From assembly GCA_001931875.2 (NCBI GenBank), contig MSJH02000698.1, positions 1-64,000 of the forward strand: a DNA stretch of 64,000 bases, written 5' to 3'. Position 1 is the stretch's first letter, and every line of letters starts with the position of its first letter. Source of the DNA: Byssochlamys sp. IMV 00236 (Eukaryota > Ascomycota > Eurotiomycetes > Eurotiales > Thermoascaceae). A model generated the notes under the pieces. The model did no database searches and was not told where the DNA came from. It saw nothing but the letters and a program-made list of their open reading frames with translations. Shown in pieces: positions 1-12,449 of this stretch. The position numbers and the translations under genes were made by a program.

Positions 1-29
1 TTAAATTAAGGTCTTACTATTATTTTATT

Positions 30-126
30 ATTATTTTTATTATTTTTATTATTTTTATTATTTTTATTATTTTTATTATTTTTATTATTTTTATTATTTT
101 TATTATTTTTATTATTTTTATTATTT
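30..126. repeat. 9-bp microsatellite (ATTATTTTT)n
   Basis: Ten exact tandem copies of ATTATTTTT run from 30 to 119, followed by a partial unit. The array is perfect, unlike the surrounding RIP-degraded sequence. Having neither C nor G, it offers no substrate for RIP. Confidence 0.95.
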
Positions 127-652
127 ATATTATTATTTTTAAAAATTTATTACCTTATTATAGCTATATTAAGTAATAATACTTTAAATAATCTAGGATT
201 TTTAAATCTCTATATTTAAATAATTAAGTTAAGATTTTAACTAGTAGTATTTAAAGCTATAAATTCCGCCTATTATTATTATTTTAAATAAGACCTTATT
301 AATTATATTAATTTTATTATAGCTAATTATATAGCTTTAGTAATAATATTATTATAGCTTTAAAACCTTTTATTTCTAAGAGTCTTTTAATTACTTATAA
401 GAGATAAATAATAGTTAAATAAAATATTTATCTATTTAGCAGAGTAAAAAATAGATTATAGTAATTTTTTAAATATTATTAAGAATCTTTAGAAAAGAAT
501 ATAGTTTTTATTATTATTTAAAATATTCTCTCTATAAAAAGACTTATATCTTAATAAATTTATAGTTTTATTAAGAGATATTATTTTATTAGAAAAATCT
601 AGAGAATAATCTTATTTATAAGTATAGAATTATTTAAGATATTTTATTAAGG
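127..652. other. AT-rich sequence with nothing recognised
   Basis: This flank of element X1 contains no frame, LTR or known motif that I could read on either strand. It should be the target into which X1 inserted. I compared it by eye with W, Z and the missing part of X2 and saw no convincing match. Confidence 0.5.
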
Positions 653-944
653 TATAGGCTTAAGGAGTAAGTTAAAATAAATAGAGTAAAGTAGTTAATA
701 CTAGGACTAGCTATAGAATCTCTATTTAACTAATTTAAACTAAAATAAGCTATTGCAGGCAGGCTTAGTAAATAAAATATAGCTTAAAAAGCTTAAATTC
801 AGATTAAGCTATATATTAAAAATATCTTTATAAGATTATATAACTTCTTATATAATTTAAAAGAGTTTAAATCTTATTTTTTTAAATTAAGTAAATATTA
901 GCTAGTAGATTAATTATTTTATCCTCTATACTAGTACTATAATA
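653..944 (-). repeat. X1 left LTR (3' LTR of the element)
   Basis: This 292-bp repeat recurs at 14815-15106 and 23685-23976 at exactly the same length, differing mainly by C/T and G/A changes. On the minus strand it begins TATTATAGTACTAG. The copies share the long palindrome-like stretch around TACTAGTACTAT at the right end. Confidence 0.93.
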
Positions 945-958
945 ATATTCCCCTCCTT
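945..958 (-). other. X1 polypurine tract
   Basis: On the minus strand the bases next to the LTR read AAGGAGGGGAATAT, a purine run placed exactly where the plus-strand primer of an LTR retrotransposon should be. It decides the minus orientation of X1. Confidence 0.8.
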
Positions 959-999
959 AAAATTAAGCTTTATTAAGATTATTTTTAAGTTTTAGCTTA

Positions 1000-2534
1000 T
1001 TTAAATAGCAGTAATAAAAATTTATAATAATCTTTTAAATATATTATAGATAATATATAAGCTCTTTAATTAAATTATTATAATTTAATTACTTAATAAT
1101 ATATTATAATTAAGAGCCTCTATATTTATAATATTTTTATTAGAAGTTTAAAATATTTTTAATAATTTATTCTTTAAGGCTATTAATTTTAATAGATAAT
1201 AATAAAGATTATCTTTATTTAAATATAAGGTCTTTAATAATAGAGTAAAATAGGCTAATATTAAATATAAGATAAATATATATTAAGGCTAGTAAGTTAA
1301 GCTAATAAGTATATAAGCTAATAACCTTAGTAATATAAAATAAGCTAAGATTCTTTTAATTAAATTTCTTCTAAGAGTATTAAGTATAGATATTCTAAAT
1401 ATTTAATTAAATAAACTCTTTTATATAATAATAATAGGCTAAGATTTAATAATAGTTAGTCTACTCTTTATAATAGGCTTAAATAATATAAATCTAGATA
1501 TAAATATAATTTATAATATCTTATATCTTTTTAATAAAGGCTTTAGTATCTTTAGCTATAGACTAATTTATAGGCTAAATAGGCTTAAATCTTATATATA
1601 GATAGAATCTATAATTAGTAAAAAAAAGTAATACTTTAATAATTTTAAAATAATAGGAGTTTAATATAAACTTAGCTAGAGATAGCTAATTAATCTAATT
1701 ATCTTATAAATAGCTAATATAAGTATATAAATATTATTTTAAGACAGTATTTATTCTTTTAATTTAATTATTAATCTTAAGGTAATAAGTAATAAATAGT
1801 AAGTTTATAATATTTAAATATTAGGTTAAGTATTTTTAAAAAGTAGTAATAAATTAAGGGCTTTAATTAAATACTATAGTTTTTAATAGGTTATAAAGCT
1901 TTTATATATAGCAGATATATAATTATACTATTTCTTTAATATTATAAATAGTCTAATAAGAAATAAAATACTTTATCTTTATAAGTTAATCTATAGTAAC
2001 TAATATAGTATTATAATTTTAATAAGGTATAAATTTAATAATAAAATCTATTAAAATATCTTACTAAGAGTATTTAAAGATAAAGAGCTAGTATAAGACT
2101 TTTTAATAGCCTTTATTTAAGAGTATAATATAGCAGTAAGTATAGTAATTCTAGGTTTAATAATTTATATATTAATATATATTTAACTGATAATACTCTT
2201 ATAAGATTAAGTTATAAAACTTATATTTTCTAGAGTATTTAAATATATATTTATTATAATATTCTTATAATAAGTAAGCTTTTAACTTATTATAATTAAG
2301 AATATATAAATAATCTTTATAATATAGATATCTTTCTCTTTATTAATAATTAGCTAATATAATCTTAAGATAATAATTAGTTTTATAATCTAAGGCTTAT
2401 AAAATAGACTATATTAAGTTATTAAATAAATAAGCTATATTTAATAAGTCTTTAATACTTAATAAATACTTTAGTTTATTAGATATAATAAAAGAACTTA
2501 ATTAATTTTACTTAATAAGTAAAGCTATTTTTTT
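1000..2534 (-). pseudogene. X1 integrase region (decayed)
   Basis: On the minus strand, between about 2.35 and 1.9 kb, a frame reads through TAA/TAG stops with the pattern of a Ty3/gypsy integrase. First comes a zinc-finger region with a decayed paired-cysteine stretch (YYTYCYIIL). Then comes the start of the catalytic core, DILIDFIIKF followed by YNTILVTID. A possible chromodomain-like stretch (VIKL, then YILSIIYLKDYYK) lies near 1.03-1.14 kb, close to the polypurine tract, but I am unsure of it. The G1 insertion at 2535-2539 cuts pol upstream of the integrase. No functional product is possible. Confidence 0.75.
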
Positions 2535-2539
2535 AATAG
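2535..2539. repeat. G1 target-site duplication, left copy (AATAG)
   Basis: AATAG immediately left of the G1 LTR is repeated at 10963-10967 immediately right of the other LTR, as expected for a 5-bp integrase duplication. Confidence 0.9.
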
Positions 2540-2679
2540 TATAACTAGGCGAAGCCGTAGAGATATAGGAGGTAAGAAGGTTAATTCTTCTAACTAGGAG
2601 ATACTGCTGCTAAGTACGCTAAAGACAGTATAGTATTACCCCCGGGTAGTATAGCCAGAGCAGGCCTATATCTATAACA
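2540..2679 (-). repeat. G1 left LTR (3' LTR of the element)
   Basis: This 140-bp LTR starts TATAACTAGG and ends ATAACA, and is the partner of 10823-10962. It contains GATACTGCTGCTAAGTACGC and a CCCGGG core, an island of high GC in an otherwise depleted window. Confidence 0.95.
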
Positions 2680-2692
2680 GATACTCCCCCCC
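2680..2692 (-). other. G1 polypurine tract
   Basis: The minus strand reads AGGGGGGGAGTATC just before the LTR, a typical polypurine tract. Its position shows that the element is transcribed leftward. Confidence 0.8.
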
Positions 2693-4940
2693 TAAATAAA
2701 AGAAATAGTATTTATATTATAATATAATTAGATATAATTTATTAGCTATAGCTATTTTATTTTTTATCTAAAAAGATTTTAGCGCTTAAAAGCTCTTTAA
2801 TATTGTTTTTTATAGTCTTAGCAGGCTATATAATACTAATTATAAATTTATTTTATTAAAAAACTAGCTATTCCTATTCTTTCTATTATTATTCCTATTG
2901 CTAATATTTATATTAGTAAATATTTAGCTAGGCCCAGTAGCCTTTAAAAAAGCCTTAATAAAGCTATTTAATAAGGTTAATAAGGCTATTATATATATAA
3001 TATTAAGGGAAGAAGATAATATTATTATATTTTACTAATTAATAATTCTTATTTATTAAATAATAAGATTAGTTTTCCTATTATTATAATAAGCCTAATA
3101 GAACTATTATATATAATAAAACTAATAGCTTTCTTTAATAAAGCTATTATCTATTTTTTAAAAACCTTTTCTTTATTATATTTATTAAGACTTCTATTAT
3201 AGCTATAAGCAGATTCTTTAGGTCTAAGAGAATTAAGTATTTAGGGCTTAATTCCTAAATAAGTCTAATAACTATAAAGATAAAATATAACTTTAATTAT
3301 AAAAATACTTAATATTTACTTATATAGATTATATTATCTTAATAGTCTTATATTACCCCTATAATAGCTAAGTTATCTTATCTTTAAGATTATAAGTTCT
3401 TAAACTATTCTCTATTATCTATATTAAGCTACCCTTATTTATTATCTAAATATTCTTATATATATTATTTCTCTATTTATTCTTTTTCTTTATTAGAGCT
3501 TATATTATTTATAGTATTATTAATATTATTCTCTAATATTAAGTTATTAGTATTACTCTCTAATATTAGGTTAATAATAATAGGCTATAGCCTATAGTAG
3601 ATTATTAATTAGGCTAAGTATATATTAGAATTATTACTAGGGCTTAAATCTAAATTTTTATTTATAAGATTTTTATTAATATTAGATTCTCCTATTATTA
3701 TAATATAATAATATTCTTCCTTAAAGATATATTAATAATGCGCTTTAATCTGCTAATAAAATTATAGAATATTATTTAACTATATTAGTATTGCTATTAT
3801 AGCGCATATTAAGCATATTAATACTAGATATTTTATTAAGTCTAGGAACTATTCTTTTTATTTAGCCTTATAGTCTTATAATATTTTTCTTATTTAAATA
3901 CTATAATAAAGTCTTAATCTTTTTTATAGGGTAGGTTATTCTGCTAGCTATATACTTAGTTATACAATTATAATATAGCCTCTGTCCTTATTATTAGGTA
4001 TAAAGATACTTATTAATATATTAATATTTGATAATAATATAGGATAAATAGTAGTTTATGCTAAATAAGAGAGATTAAGTTAATATTCTGCTAGAGTTAG
4101 CTATAGGTATAGTATAAGGATAAAATAGGTAAAGTATTGCTAGTACTAGCTAAATAAGCTAATAATCTTTCTTTTAGCAGTAAATATATAGAACTATTAA
4201 TAATTTTATTCTTATATTTTTTTATTAGCTCTAGTATATCTTTAAGATTATTAATATTATATTATATATTATATTTTAGCCCTTAGCTCTTCTACTAGAC
4301 TAAGTATTCTATAATAATATATTAGTAATACTAGTAGATATATTTATCTATAAGCTTCTTAATTTTATAAGTCTTAATATTATTTTTTTTATATATAATA
4401 TTAGCAATAGTTATAGCTATTTATTAAAGGGGTTATCCCCTAGCGGGGCCGGCTCTAAATATATTATTAAGAATATATTATATACTCTTTAATATAGTAA
4501 TAGCTCTAGCTTATATACTAGTTTTTTTATATATTAAATTACCTTAAAAGGCCTAATATATTATTATAAAAGCTTCCTTTTTAATACCTCTATTGCTAGT
4601 ATTAAGTAGCCTTTATAAAGATATAGATAAACCTAGTTACCGGGCGCGAAAGCAATATAGAGGTATTACTAGTTATAATATTATTTAGCTAATATAATTA
4701 CTATCTTTATAGCTTCTCTTGTATTAATCTTATATATAAAACTTTATTCTAATTTTATATTATATATAAGATTTATAGATATAGGTAATTTAATGCTATA
4801 TACCAGCTAATACAGCATATGCTTTATAGATATACTTTTACTACTATTAAAGGCCTTTTAAAGCTATAATAGCGCTAAGGGCTAGTTTATTAGAGTATTT
4901 AGCGCGTTAAAGAAGTATCTAAGAGCTATCTCTGCTTACT
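2693..4940 (-). pseudogene. G1 3' region downstream of the integrase core
   Basis: This is about 2.2 kb between the integrase core and the 3' LTR. I expect the integrase C-terminus and any trailing sequence here but could not read a defined domain. GC-richer words survive at about 4.44 kb and 4.64 kb (CGGGGCCGG, CGGGCGCG). It could hold an extra module, as in element Z, but I see no evidence for one. Confidence 0.4.
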
Positions 4941-4949
4941 AGTTTATAT

Positions 4950-5490
4950 ATTTTAATTGCCTATTTATTTATAGGTAAAATATTATTAAAAATAATAGTT
5001 AAATATTTAAGTATTTAAAAAGTTCTTTCTATAAGTTAGATAAAAACTTAGGGTCTTTATTAGAGATAATTTTTTATAGTAAATCCTAGTCCCTAATATA
5101 TAGATAATTAAATAGGGCTATTGCCTAATTAGCTATAGTCTAAATAGCTTTTTCTAAAATAAATATTATTCTCTTAGTAAACTTATATATTATTAATATA
5201 GCTTAGTTAAGGCTATTTCTTATCTTAAGTAGACCTATAATAAAATTAATAGTTAGTATATTAAATAAAATTAGTAGTATTATAATAAGCTATATAAACT
5301 TAAAGAGCTAGTATTACTATATTTAATTTATTATATATTTAGGGCAGTAAGTAATATATTCTTATATTAGCTTAAATATCTTATAAATAGCTAAGCTATT
5401 TAATTTATCTAGTATTCTATTAACTTTAAGATAGTTAATTTAATTATAAGCGAGCTATAATATCTCTAGAACTATTAATTATAAAATATA
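4950..5490 (-). pseudogene. G1 integrase (decayed)
   Basis: The minus-strand frame reads an HHCC-type zinc-finger region, EILQLAYNQINYLKVNRIL then EYITYCPKY, with one cysteine codon TGY turned to TAY and histidines turned to tyrosine. It is followed by the first catalytic-core block, ILTINFIIGL, in which the catalytic Asp reads Asn (GAT/GAC to AAT/AAC), then IIYKFTKRIIF. Order and spacing match Ty3/gypsy integrases of fungi. Stops within it are TAA/TAG. It is inactive. Confidence 0.85.
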
Positions 5491-5739
5491 TAGATATTAA
5501 TATTTATTATACTTATTAACTAAATATAAAAGACTATTTTCTATCTTATATAATAATATTACCTTTAACTTATTTTATAGGTTATTTAATATTTAACTCT
5601 ATTTAGAGTCTATTTAATAGCCCCTTACTAATTTTTTCTTAAACCTAAGGCTTATCTTAATTAGAGAGATATAATAAATATCTGTCTTATTATTAATATT
5701 AGTAATAAAAATGTTTATATCTCTAATATCCTTTAATAA

Positions 5740-6080
5740 AGGAGTATATAGCTCTATTATAGCTGACAGTAAATGCGATAATATATCTAGTATTATATTA
5801 GTTTTACTAGGCTTATAAATAAGGTTTAAGTTAAATTATTAGATATATTATATTATAAGGATTAAATATAAATTAGTTTACTCTACTAAATTAGATTTTA
5901 ATATAGTTTACTTAACTATTGCTAAAATAGTATTATAATCTATAAATATTATAATAGTTAACTTTAATATTTTAATAAGATAGCGTATCTTCTTAAATAT
6001 CTATATTAAGCATATAATCTCTAGTTTTATTAGTTAATATCTTATTTCTACTAAGTTTAACTATTTTAATAAGAATAGAA
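5740..6080 (-). pseudogene. G1 RNase H and linker (decayed)
   Basis: The minus-strand frame reads RYLIKILKLTIIIFIDYNT, corresponding to the end of the RNase H region, then YKPSKTNIILDILSHLL, the conserved stretch that follows RNase H in fungal Ty3/gypsy pol. It lies between RT and integrase, as the family order requires. Confidence 0.85.
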
Positions 6081-6529
6081 TTAGCTATATTTTTAATCTG
6101 CTTAATATTATCTTAGCTAGTAGGCTAGCTGCTGAAAAATAATATTTATTTACTAATATCTTATCGCATAGATAATATATTATTATGCTAAGACTATATC
6201 TTAATATATTTGTCCTAGAGCTACCTACTATATTAAAGTTAATATAAAATAGTCTATCTAGTAAAAAGTAGGCTAGAAAAGATAGATCCTAAAAATATTA
6301 TTTAATTTCTTAGAATAATTATAGCTCTTATTTAATTAAAAGGTTTATTTAAATATTAGTTATAAATTTCTAGTATAGTTTACCTTTAATAGGACTAAGG
6401 TATAGTAATAATATTTTATAGTTTTATAAAAGATCTATAATAATTATATACCCTAGGATATATTAATAGAACTATCCTATAAGGGTAAGAAAGTATTTAA
6501 GATTCTTTAAAATAGCAGGGAAAGATAGG

Positions 6530-7150
6530 TCTATTATAGCCTTTATTTTCTCCTCTAGATTAGCTATATTAAAGATATTAATCTAATAACCTAATAGTAT
6601 TACCGAGAGAAACTTAATAAAGGATTTTTTAAGATTTAAGGTAATATTAAGCTCTTATATTATAGAGAATAATATATATAAATATTATTTATAATTATTT
6701 AATATCTTTAATATTATAATTAGATTATCTATATAGATATAAATAAACTTTTAAAATTTTTGTAAATAATAGTCTATAATTTATTAGATATAAGCAGGTA
6801 TATTATAAAATCCTATTATAGCTATATTAAAAACCTCTTAGCTCTAATAGCTAATTACTACTAGTTATAATTAATAAGATAAAAATATTCTCTATTAATA
6901 AAAAAAGGAGATTATATTATAAATAGAAATAAATAGCTTCCCTATTATTATTAAGATTTTATCCTATAATAGGATAAGATAAATATTAAGTTTTATCTCC
7001 TAGTTTAATGCGCGAATATCTACTATAATATACCCTTTTTATATTTATTAGCTATTCTTTTTTATTATTTTTTAGATAATAAAGACTAGGTACTTAATAG
7101 GTATATAGCTATTAGCCTATTTTATATAATCTAGATTATAAAATTTATTA
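6530..7150 (-). pseudogene. G1 reverse transcriptase (decayed)
   Basis: On the minus strand near 6.72-6.75 kb the frame reads KFIYIYIDNLIIILK, the RT catalytic box with the second Asp of YxDD changed to Asn by a G-to-A change. Downstream, at about 6.55-6.63 kb, comes FLSVILLGY then EEKIKAIIDLSFPA, the RT/connection boundary of this family. Stop codons are TAA/TAG only. Catalysis is lost both by the stops and by the Asp-to-Asn change. Confidence 0.9.
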
Positions 7151-10100
7151 AATATATTATCTATAATTTTTTAGTCTGCTAATTCTAATAGGTAAACCTT
7201 AAATTAATATAGAAGCCGGGCTTCTTAATCTTTCTTTAATAATATTTATATTTATTAATCTTCTAGTATATTAGTAAAGCTATAATTATCTTATATATTA
7301 TATAATTTAATAATGCGCTATAGCTAATTAATAGTATCTTTATTTTTATAGATAATAATACCTTTTACTATAACTTGCTTTAAGCTTAGCTTATATATTA
7401 TTTCTAGGATTAATCTGTTATATTCTTTTTATAAAGCCTTTATTAAAGGCGCTATTATAGGGTTAACTATAAGAGTATTTATTTTATTTAATTTGCTAAA
7501 TATGTTTAATTATATTTTTTATAAGATTGCCTATAGCTATTTTAAGAAGTTAAATACTTAAATAAATATTATCTTTATATTAACTATATAAATAAATAGC
7601 GCAACGCGATTATAATATAGGTTAAAGAAATAGTTCTTATTATTAATTAAGTTGCCTTTTATTTTAACTAGTAATTATATATTAAATCTTAATAGTATTA
7701 TTACTCTCTAAGCTAAGTAAATAAGTTAAGGTATATAATACTCTAGCTTTACTATAATTTTTATTAGTATTATTACTTCTTAATAAATATTAATAATTAT
7801 TATACTAATGCCTAAATTAAGTATAAACCTATATAATATAAGAATATTATTACTTATAAGAATATTTACTCTTAGCCTATTAATTAAATATACTTCTATT
7901 TTTAGTTTAACCCTAACCTTCTAGCTATTAAGGGTAATAGATAAGTTAACTAAAAGTCGAATAAATTAGGTAGATAATATAGCTATACTATTAATACCCC
8001 TAACTATAACTTCTAATATATTTTATATTAGTAAGTATAGGGCTTATTATTATAGGAATTATTTATTAATAACTATTATAGAGTAACTGCTATTTAAGTA
8101 AATAATAATATACTCTTAAAAGTCTACTATATATATTAAAACCTTAATATAATACTATCTTTTAAAAGAGTATTTAGTATTTATTTATAGCTATATTAGG
8201 GCTATAGAGTATACTATCTAAGGTATTTTATCTCTAATTATTATAAGTATCTATAGTATTATTATTCCTTTATTATATTTAAATTATATATTCTAAAGGT
8301 ATTAATATAGTTTATTATTTAATTTAAACTTATATAAGTATATATAATATTTTTAGGCAGGGGCTTTTAGCTAAATATAGTATATAAACTAGTTATAGCT
8401 ATTATCTCCTATATAGTCTATTATATCTTCTATATATTTAATACCCTTATTTAGCCTATTATTAAATCTAATATCTCTATATTTTATATAATATATGCCT
8501 TAATAAAATCTATCTATAAAAGAACTAGTTTAACTACTATTAATATTTATTAAATATTATAATATAGATAGCAGATCTCCTGCTCTTAATTTATTATTAA
8601 TATATATATTATATGCTTATTAAGGAATAATATTACCTTAATTTAATTAGTCTTAATTTAGCGCAAATAATTATTAGGCCCTATTATAGTTCTATAAGAA
8701 TGCTTATTAAATAGTAATACTTTAATTTAGCTAGTTATAGTTTTATATAAATAGCAATTTAAAAGATATAAAGAATCTGCCTTCTTTACCTCCTCTATTA
8801 ATAAATTATCTTATCTAATTTTAAGGAATATTAGCTGCGGGCCTTATATCTAAGGATTATTGCTATAGCTATAGCCTTAAGTTAGGTTATCTTAAATTAT
8901 TATAGCGATATATTTAGTATAATAATACTTATATATAGCCTTAATTACTATATCTATAGTTGCTATACTAATTATATTATTCTAATTATTAATTATTCTT
9001 TAAATTGGCCTAGTCTTATTATATTATATAAGCTTTATTTATTAATTTTATAAACTATATTAATAATATATTTTTATTAAAATAGATAAGGTCTTTTTAT
9101 ATATATAGGGAGAACTTTATCTATATTAAATAAAGCTATATATAAGTTATATTAAGTCCTATCGCCTTATATAGCTAGATAATTATCTATATAAAGTTTT
9201 ATAATATAACTTTATTCTATATATTAGCTATAGAATATAATATTTTTTCTAACTTATATATTATAATGCCTATATTAATCTTAAATTGCTTTAATAATAG
9301 CGGAATCTAAGCTTCCTTAATAAGATATATTTATAAACTATTCTATTTAAATTTAGAAAGCTCTGCTATATATTATTATAATATTTATCCCTTAAAGAAT
9401 ATATAAAGCTATAGTTAAACTAACTTATTACTCTTAATTAAAATAAGGTCCTAAATATATTTAGTAAATAAATAAATATCTCTATAGAATATTTAGCTAT
9501 TAATAATTATTATTAGCCTTATTCCTATATATTTATAGTTCTTTAAATCTAGTTAAAAGAATCTAAATTCTTCTTACTTCTAAGAGGCTAAGCTATTTAG
9601 ATATAATAATAATATTATTATAGTATTACTAGCGATATCCTAGTTATAGTTATAATTATTACTTAAAGTAAAGTAGTTTCTATTAAACTATATACTATCT
9701 TATTATTTGCTAAGTTTATATAAAATACTTTAATTTTATTCCGCTAATTTAGTTATAGTCTTAGTTATTATTTTATTTAATATAATTATTATTTTTATTA
9801 TCTATATAAGCAAAGTATTAATACTTATTAAATTAGAATTAACTTCTATTAATAGCCCCGCCTTAGTATTATTACCTATATCTTTACCTTTAACTAATAG
9901 CAGTATAATATTATATATAAGTCTTTTATCTTCTATACTATTTATTCTTCTATCCTATTATTAGTTAACTATAATATTATCTTTGCTTTACTTAGCTCCT
10001 ATACTAAGTAGTAGTTATCCTATATTAAAGATTAAAGGATAAAAATTAGTTTTTAAATATAATAGCTTATTAAATTATATCTATAAGAATTTTAAGAAGA

Positions 10101-10822
10101 TATTAGAGATATCTATAGGATATTTAGGTATATAATATTCCTAGTTTAAGAATACTAGGGTATTCCTTTAAAGGTTAAAGGAGACTCTTATCTATATTAT
10201 ATATAATAATAATATCCTAGAATAGCTATAGCCTAATAGATTAATTAGTTCTTATATTACTTCCTCCCTTAATAATGCTCTTTACTCTTATTATTAGGAT
10301 AAGAAAGTAAGATTATTAGCTAATATCTTTATTGCCCTATAAAAGCTACTTATAGCTTAATTTAAAATACTTTAATTAATTACTTAATTTATAAGAAACA
10401 AAAAATTTTCTACCTATAAGATAGTATTACCCCTAAATATAACTAAGTTAACTATAAGATAAGCTAATATTAAACTTCCTTTTAATGCTAGGTAAAATAA
10501 AATAATAAAGTTAATTAAAAATAAAATAATCTAGGGGAGCTAATTTCTATAGTTTAATTAGCTCGCCTAGAAAGCTATAAGCTAAAAGACAGTTAATATA
10601 ATTTAAAAAGGGATTATAGGTAAGTATTAGGAGGAAGGGTTTAAATTATTAGAGGATATAGGCACGCAATATTATAGGGATATTAGTATTATTCTTATTA
10701 ATATACAGTAGATTCTCTGCAAGATAGTAAAATTAGTTAATTAAAGTCTAATAATCCTAAGGTCTTAAAGCTTAAGATAGAGATAGTAGAGATACCTTAA
10801 TTAATTAAGATATGCTATTATT
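7150..10822 (-). pseudogene. G1 5' half (protease and gag region, domains not resolved)
   Basis: By position this is the N-terminal part of pol plus gag of G1, running from the 5' LTR at the right edge toward RT. I could not pick out a protease DSG/DTG box or a zinc knuckle with confidence. Immediately left of the 5' LTR (on the minus strand, just after it) the sequence AATAATAGCATATC may be the primer-binding site, if its TAA was originally TGG. Confidence 0.5.
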
Positions 10823-10962
10823 TATAACTAGGCAAAGCTGTAGAAATATAGGAGATAAAAAGGTTAATTTTTTTAACTAGGAGATACTGCTGCTAAGTAC
10901 GCTAAAGGCAGTATAGTACTGCCCCCGGGCAGTATAGCTAGAGTAGGCCTATATCCGTAATA
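10823..10962 (-). repeat. G1 right LTR (5' LTR of the element)
   Basis: This 140-bp LTR is colinear with 2540-2679 and ends CCGTAATA where the other ends CTATAACA. The differences are C/T and G/A changes. Confidence 0.95.
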
Positions 10963-10967
10963 AATAG
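10963..10967. repeat. G1 target-site duplication, right copy (AATAG)
   Basis: Matches 2535-2539 exactly. Confidence 0.9.
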
Positions 10968-11940
10968 GCTAAATAGTCTCTTTAATAAACTAAATTATCT
11001 CCTTAATAAATTAAATAATCTTAATAAATTAATTAGGCGGTAGAATAAATTAAATAGCTTCTCTAAGCTAAATAAATTAATTTCTTAAAATAAATTAAGT
11101 AAGTATTTTTATAGATTTAATAAAATTTTTAATCTCTTAAGCTATTAAATTAGTAAAGTAAATATATCTTACTATTTAATTTTTAATAATAACTTTTAGT
11201 TTTAAAGATCTCTAAATCTATAGGTTAAGGTTTTCTTTCTTTAAGACTATCTGGCTTTAATACTATAGATATTTATCCCCCTTTTTAAAGAGATTTTCTA
11301 ACCTCCTAGTTAGAATATTAAGCTTTATTTCTTATTTTTTAAGATAGTATATAATTTAGAAATTAAACTAAGATAAGAATTTAGATTAATAGGCTTATTA
11401 CTAATTTAATAATTTAATTAATATAAAATATTGTAGATTATAGTAATTTATAATAACTTTAATTAATAATAGTATATTTTTAAGCTTAAGATATTACTTC
11501 TTAAAGCAATAAATAATTATTAATAGTTCTTTATTATAAATCTTATAATTATATTCTATAATAAAGAGCATTTTTAAGAAAAATATAATAAAATATAAAA
11601 TTCCTTTATTATTATATTAAGATATAACTTTAGCTAATATATAGTTAAATAAGTTAGTTTTAATTATAACCTTATAGGTCTAGTTAAATAGTTTTAGAAT
11701 TAAGGCTTAAATAAATACCTTTTTTAAAGCTTTAAAATTAAACTAATAGATAAATATTTAATTAAAAAAAACTTTCTTTTAGGTTAAATTTATAAATAAT
11801 ATAATTATCTTAAAAAAGTTATAAATAAACTAATAGTAAAAGTTATTAAACTTAATAAAGGCTTATATATTAATTATATAGGTTAAGGTCTTCTATTTAA
11901 TAATTATTTTTATCTTATCTAAGTTTATTTTAATATAGTT
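10968..11940 (-). pseudogene. X1 pol between G1 and RT (RNase H region)
   Basis: X1 sequence resumes here after the G1 insertion. By Ty3/gypsy order it should encode the end of RT, RNase H and the linker to integrase on the minus strand. I did not resolve individual RNase H residues. Confidence 0.5.
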
Positions 11941-12430
11941 TTAGCTAATAATAATACTTAAGAACTTAGTCTTAGAGATAATAAACTTATACTTCTAAAT
12001 CTTTATATATAGGCCTATTTTATATAGCTTCTATAAAATAATATAGATATATTAAATATATTTAGAATAGGTTATATTATATATTAAAATATTATTAAAG
12101 TATATAATATAAAAAATATTAAGATAATCTTATAAAGTATTATTAATAAATTATTAAAATATTACTAATATTTTTATTAAGCTAAATAGTATTATTAATA
12201 ATTTAAATAGGCTAAGTTAAATATAGAAGGCAGTTAAGTATTCTTATCTTTTCTTAATATAAAGGTTATTAAATATAGAAATAATATTAATCTTTATAAA
12301 ATACTTTATTTCTTTTAAATTATTTAAGGTTTTTTTAATTAAAGGTAAAAAGTATTAGTCTTTAATAATTATTATATTTAAGGCTTAATAATTTATATAG
12401 ATCTATATCCTTTTATTAGGCTTTTTAATA
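11940..12430 (-). pseudogene. X1 reverse transcriptase (decayed)
   Basis: The minus-strand frame, read through TAA/TAG, shows the RT blocks in order. PAIFLILFIKKPNKRI is the palm N-terminal block. INY then ALNIIIIKD matches the DYRALN block. [11 protein letters not shown] is the first catalytic-Asp block with Asp turned to Asn. TAFYI then FKLLIILFSLIK follows. YFNNILIY at about 12.08-12.10 kb stands for the YLDD box, with both Asp turned to Asn. KFIISKTKFLSIII closes the domain. This is a clear Ty3/gypsy RT of the type common in ascomycetes, and inactive. Confidence 0.92.
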
Positions 12431-12449
12431 AATAGAATTAAGAATATAG

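Larger units (their letters stand above)
2540..10962 (-). mobile_element. G1: Ty3/gypsy LTR retrotransposon nested in X1
   Basis: An 8.4-kb element with two 140-bp LTRs and a perfect 5-bp duplication (AATAG). A G-rich polypurine tract beside the left LTR and readable RT, RNase H and integrase on the minus strand set the orientation. From right to left the order is gag region, RT, RNase H, integrase, 3' LTR. It is RIP-damaged throughout. The LTRs keep short GC-rich stretches (CCCCCGGG) that contain few CpA/TpG targets. Because it interrupts X1, it is younger than X1. Confidence 0.95.

Noticed and set aside
30..126. Telomeric or subtelomeric repeat
   Set aside because: The unit ATTATTTTT is not a known telomere repeat and no TTAGGG-type array is present.
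4800..4830. AGCATATGCT in G1 as a link to element Y
   Set aside because: A single occurrence in a different element; a ten-base AT-rich palindrome can occur once by chance.
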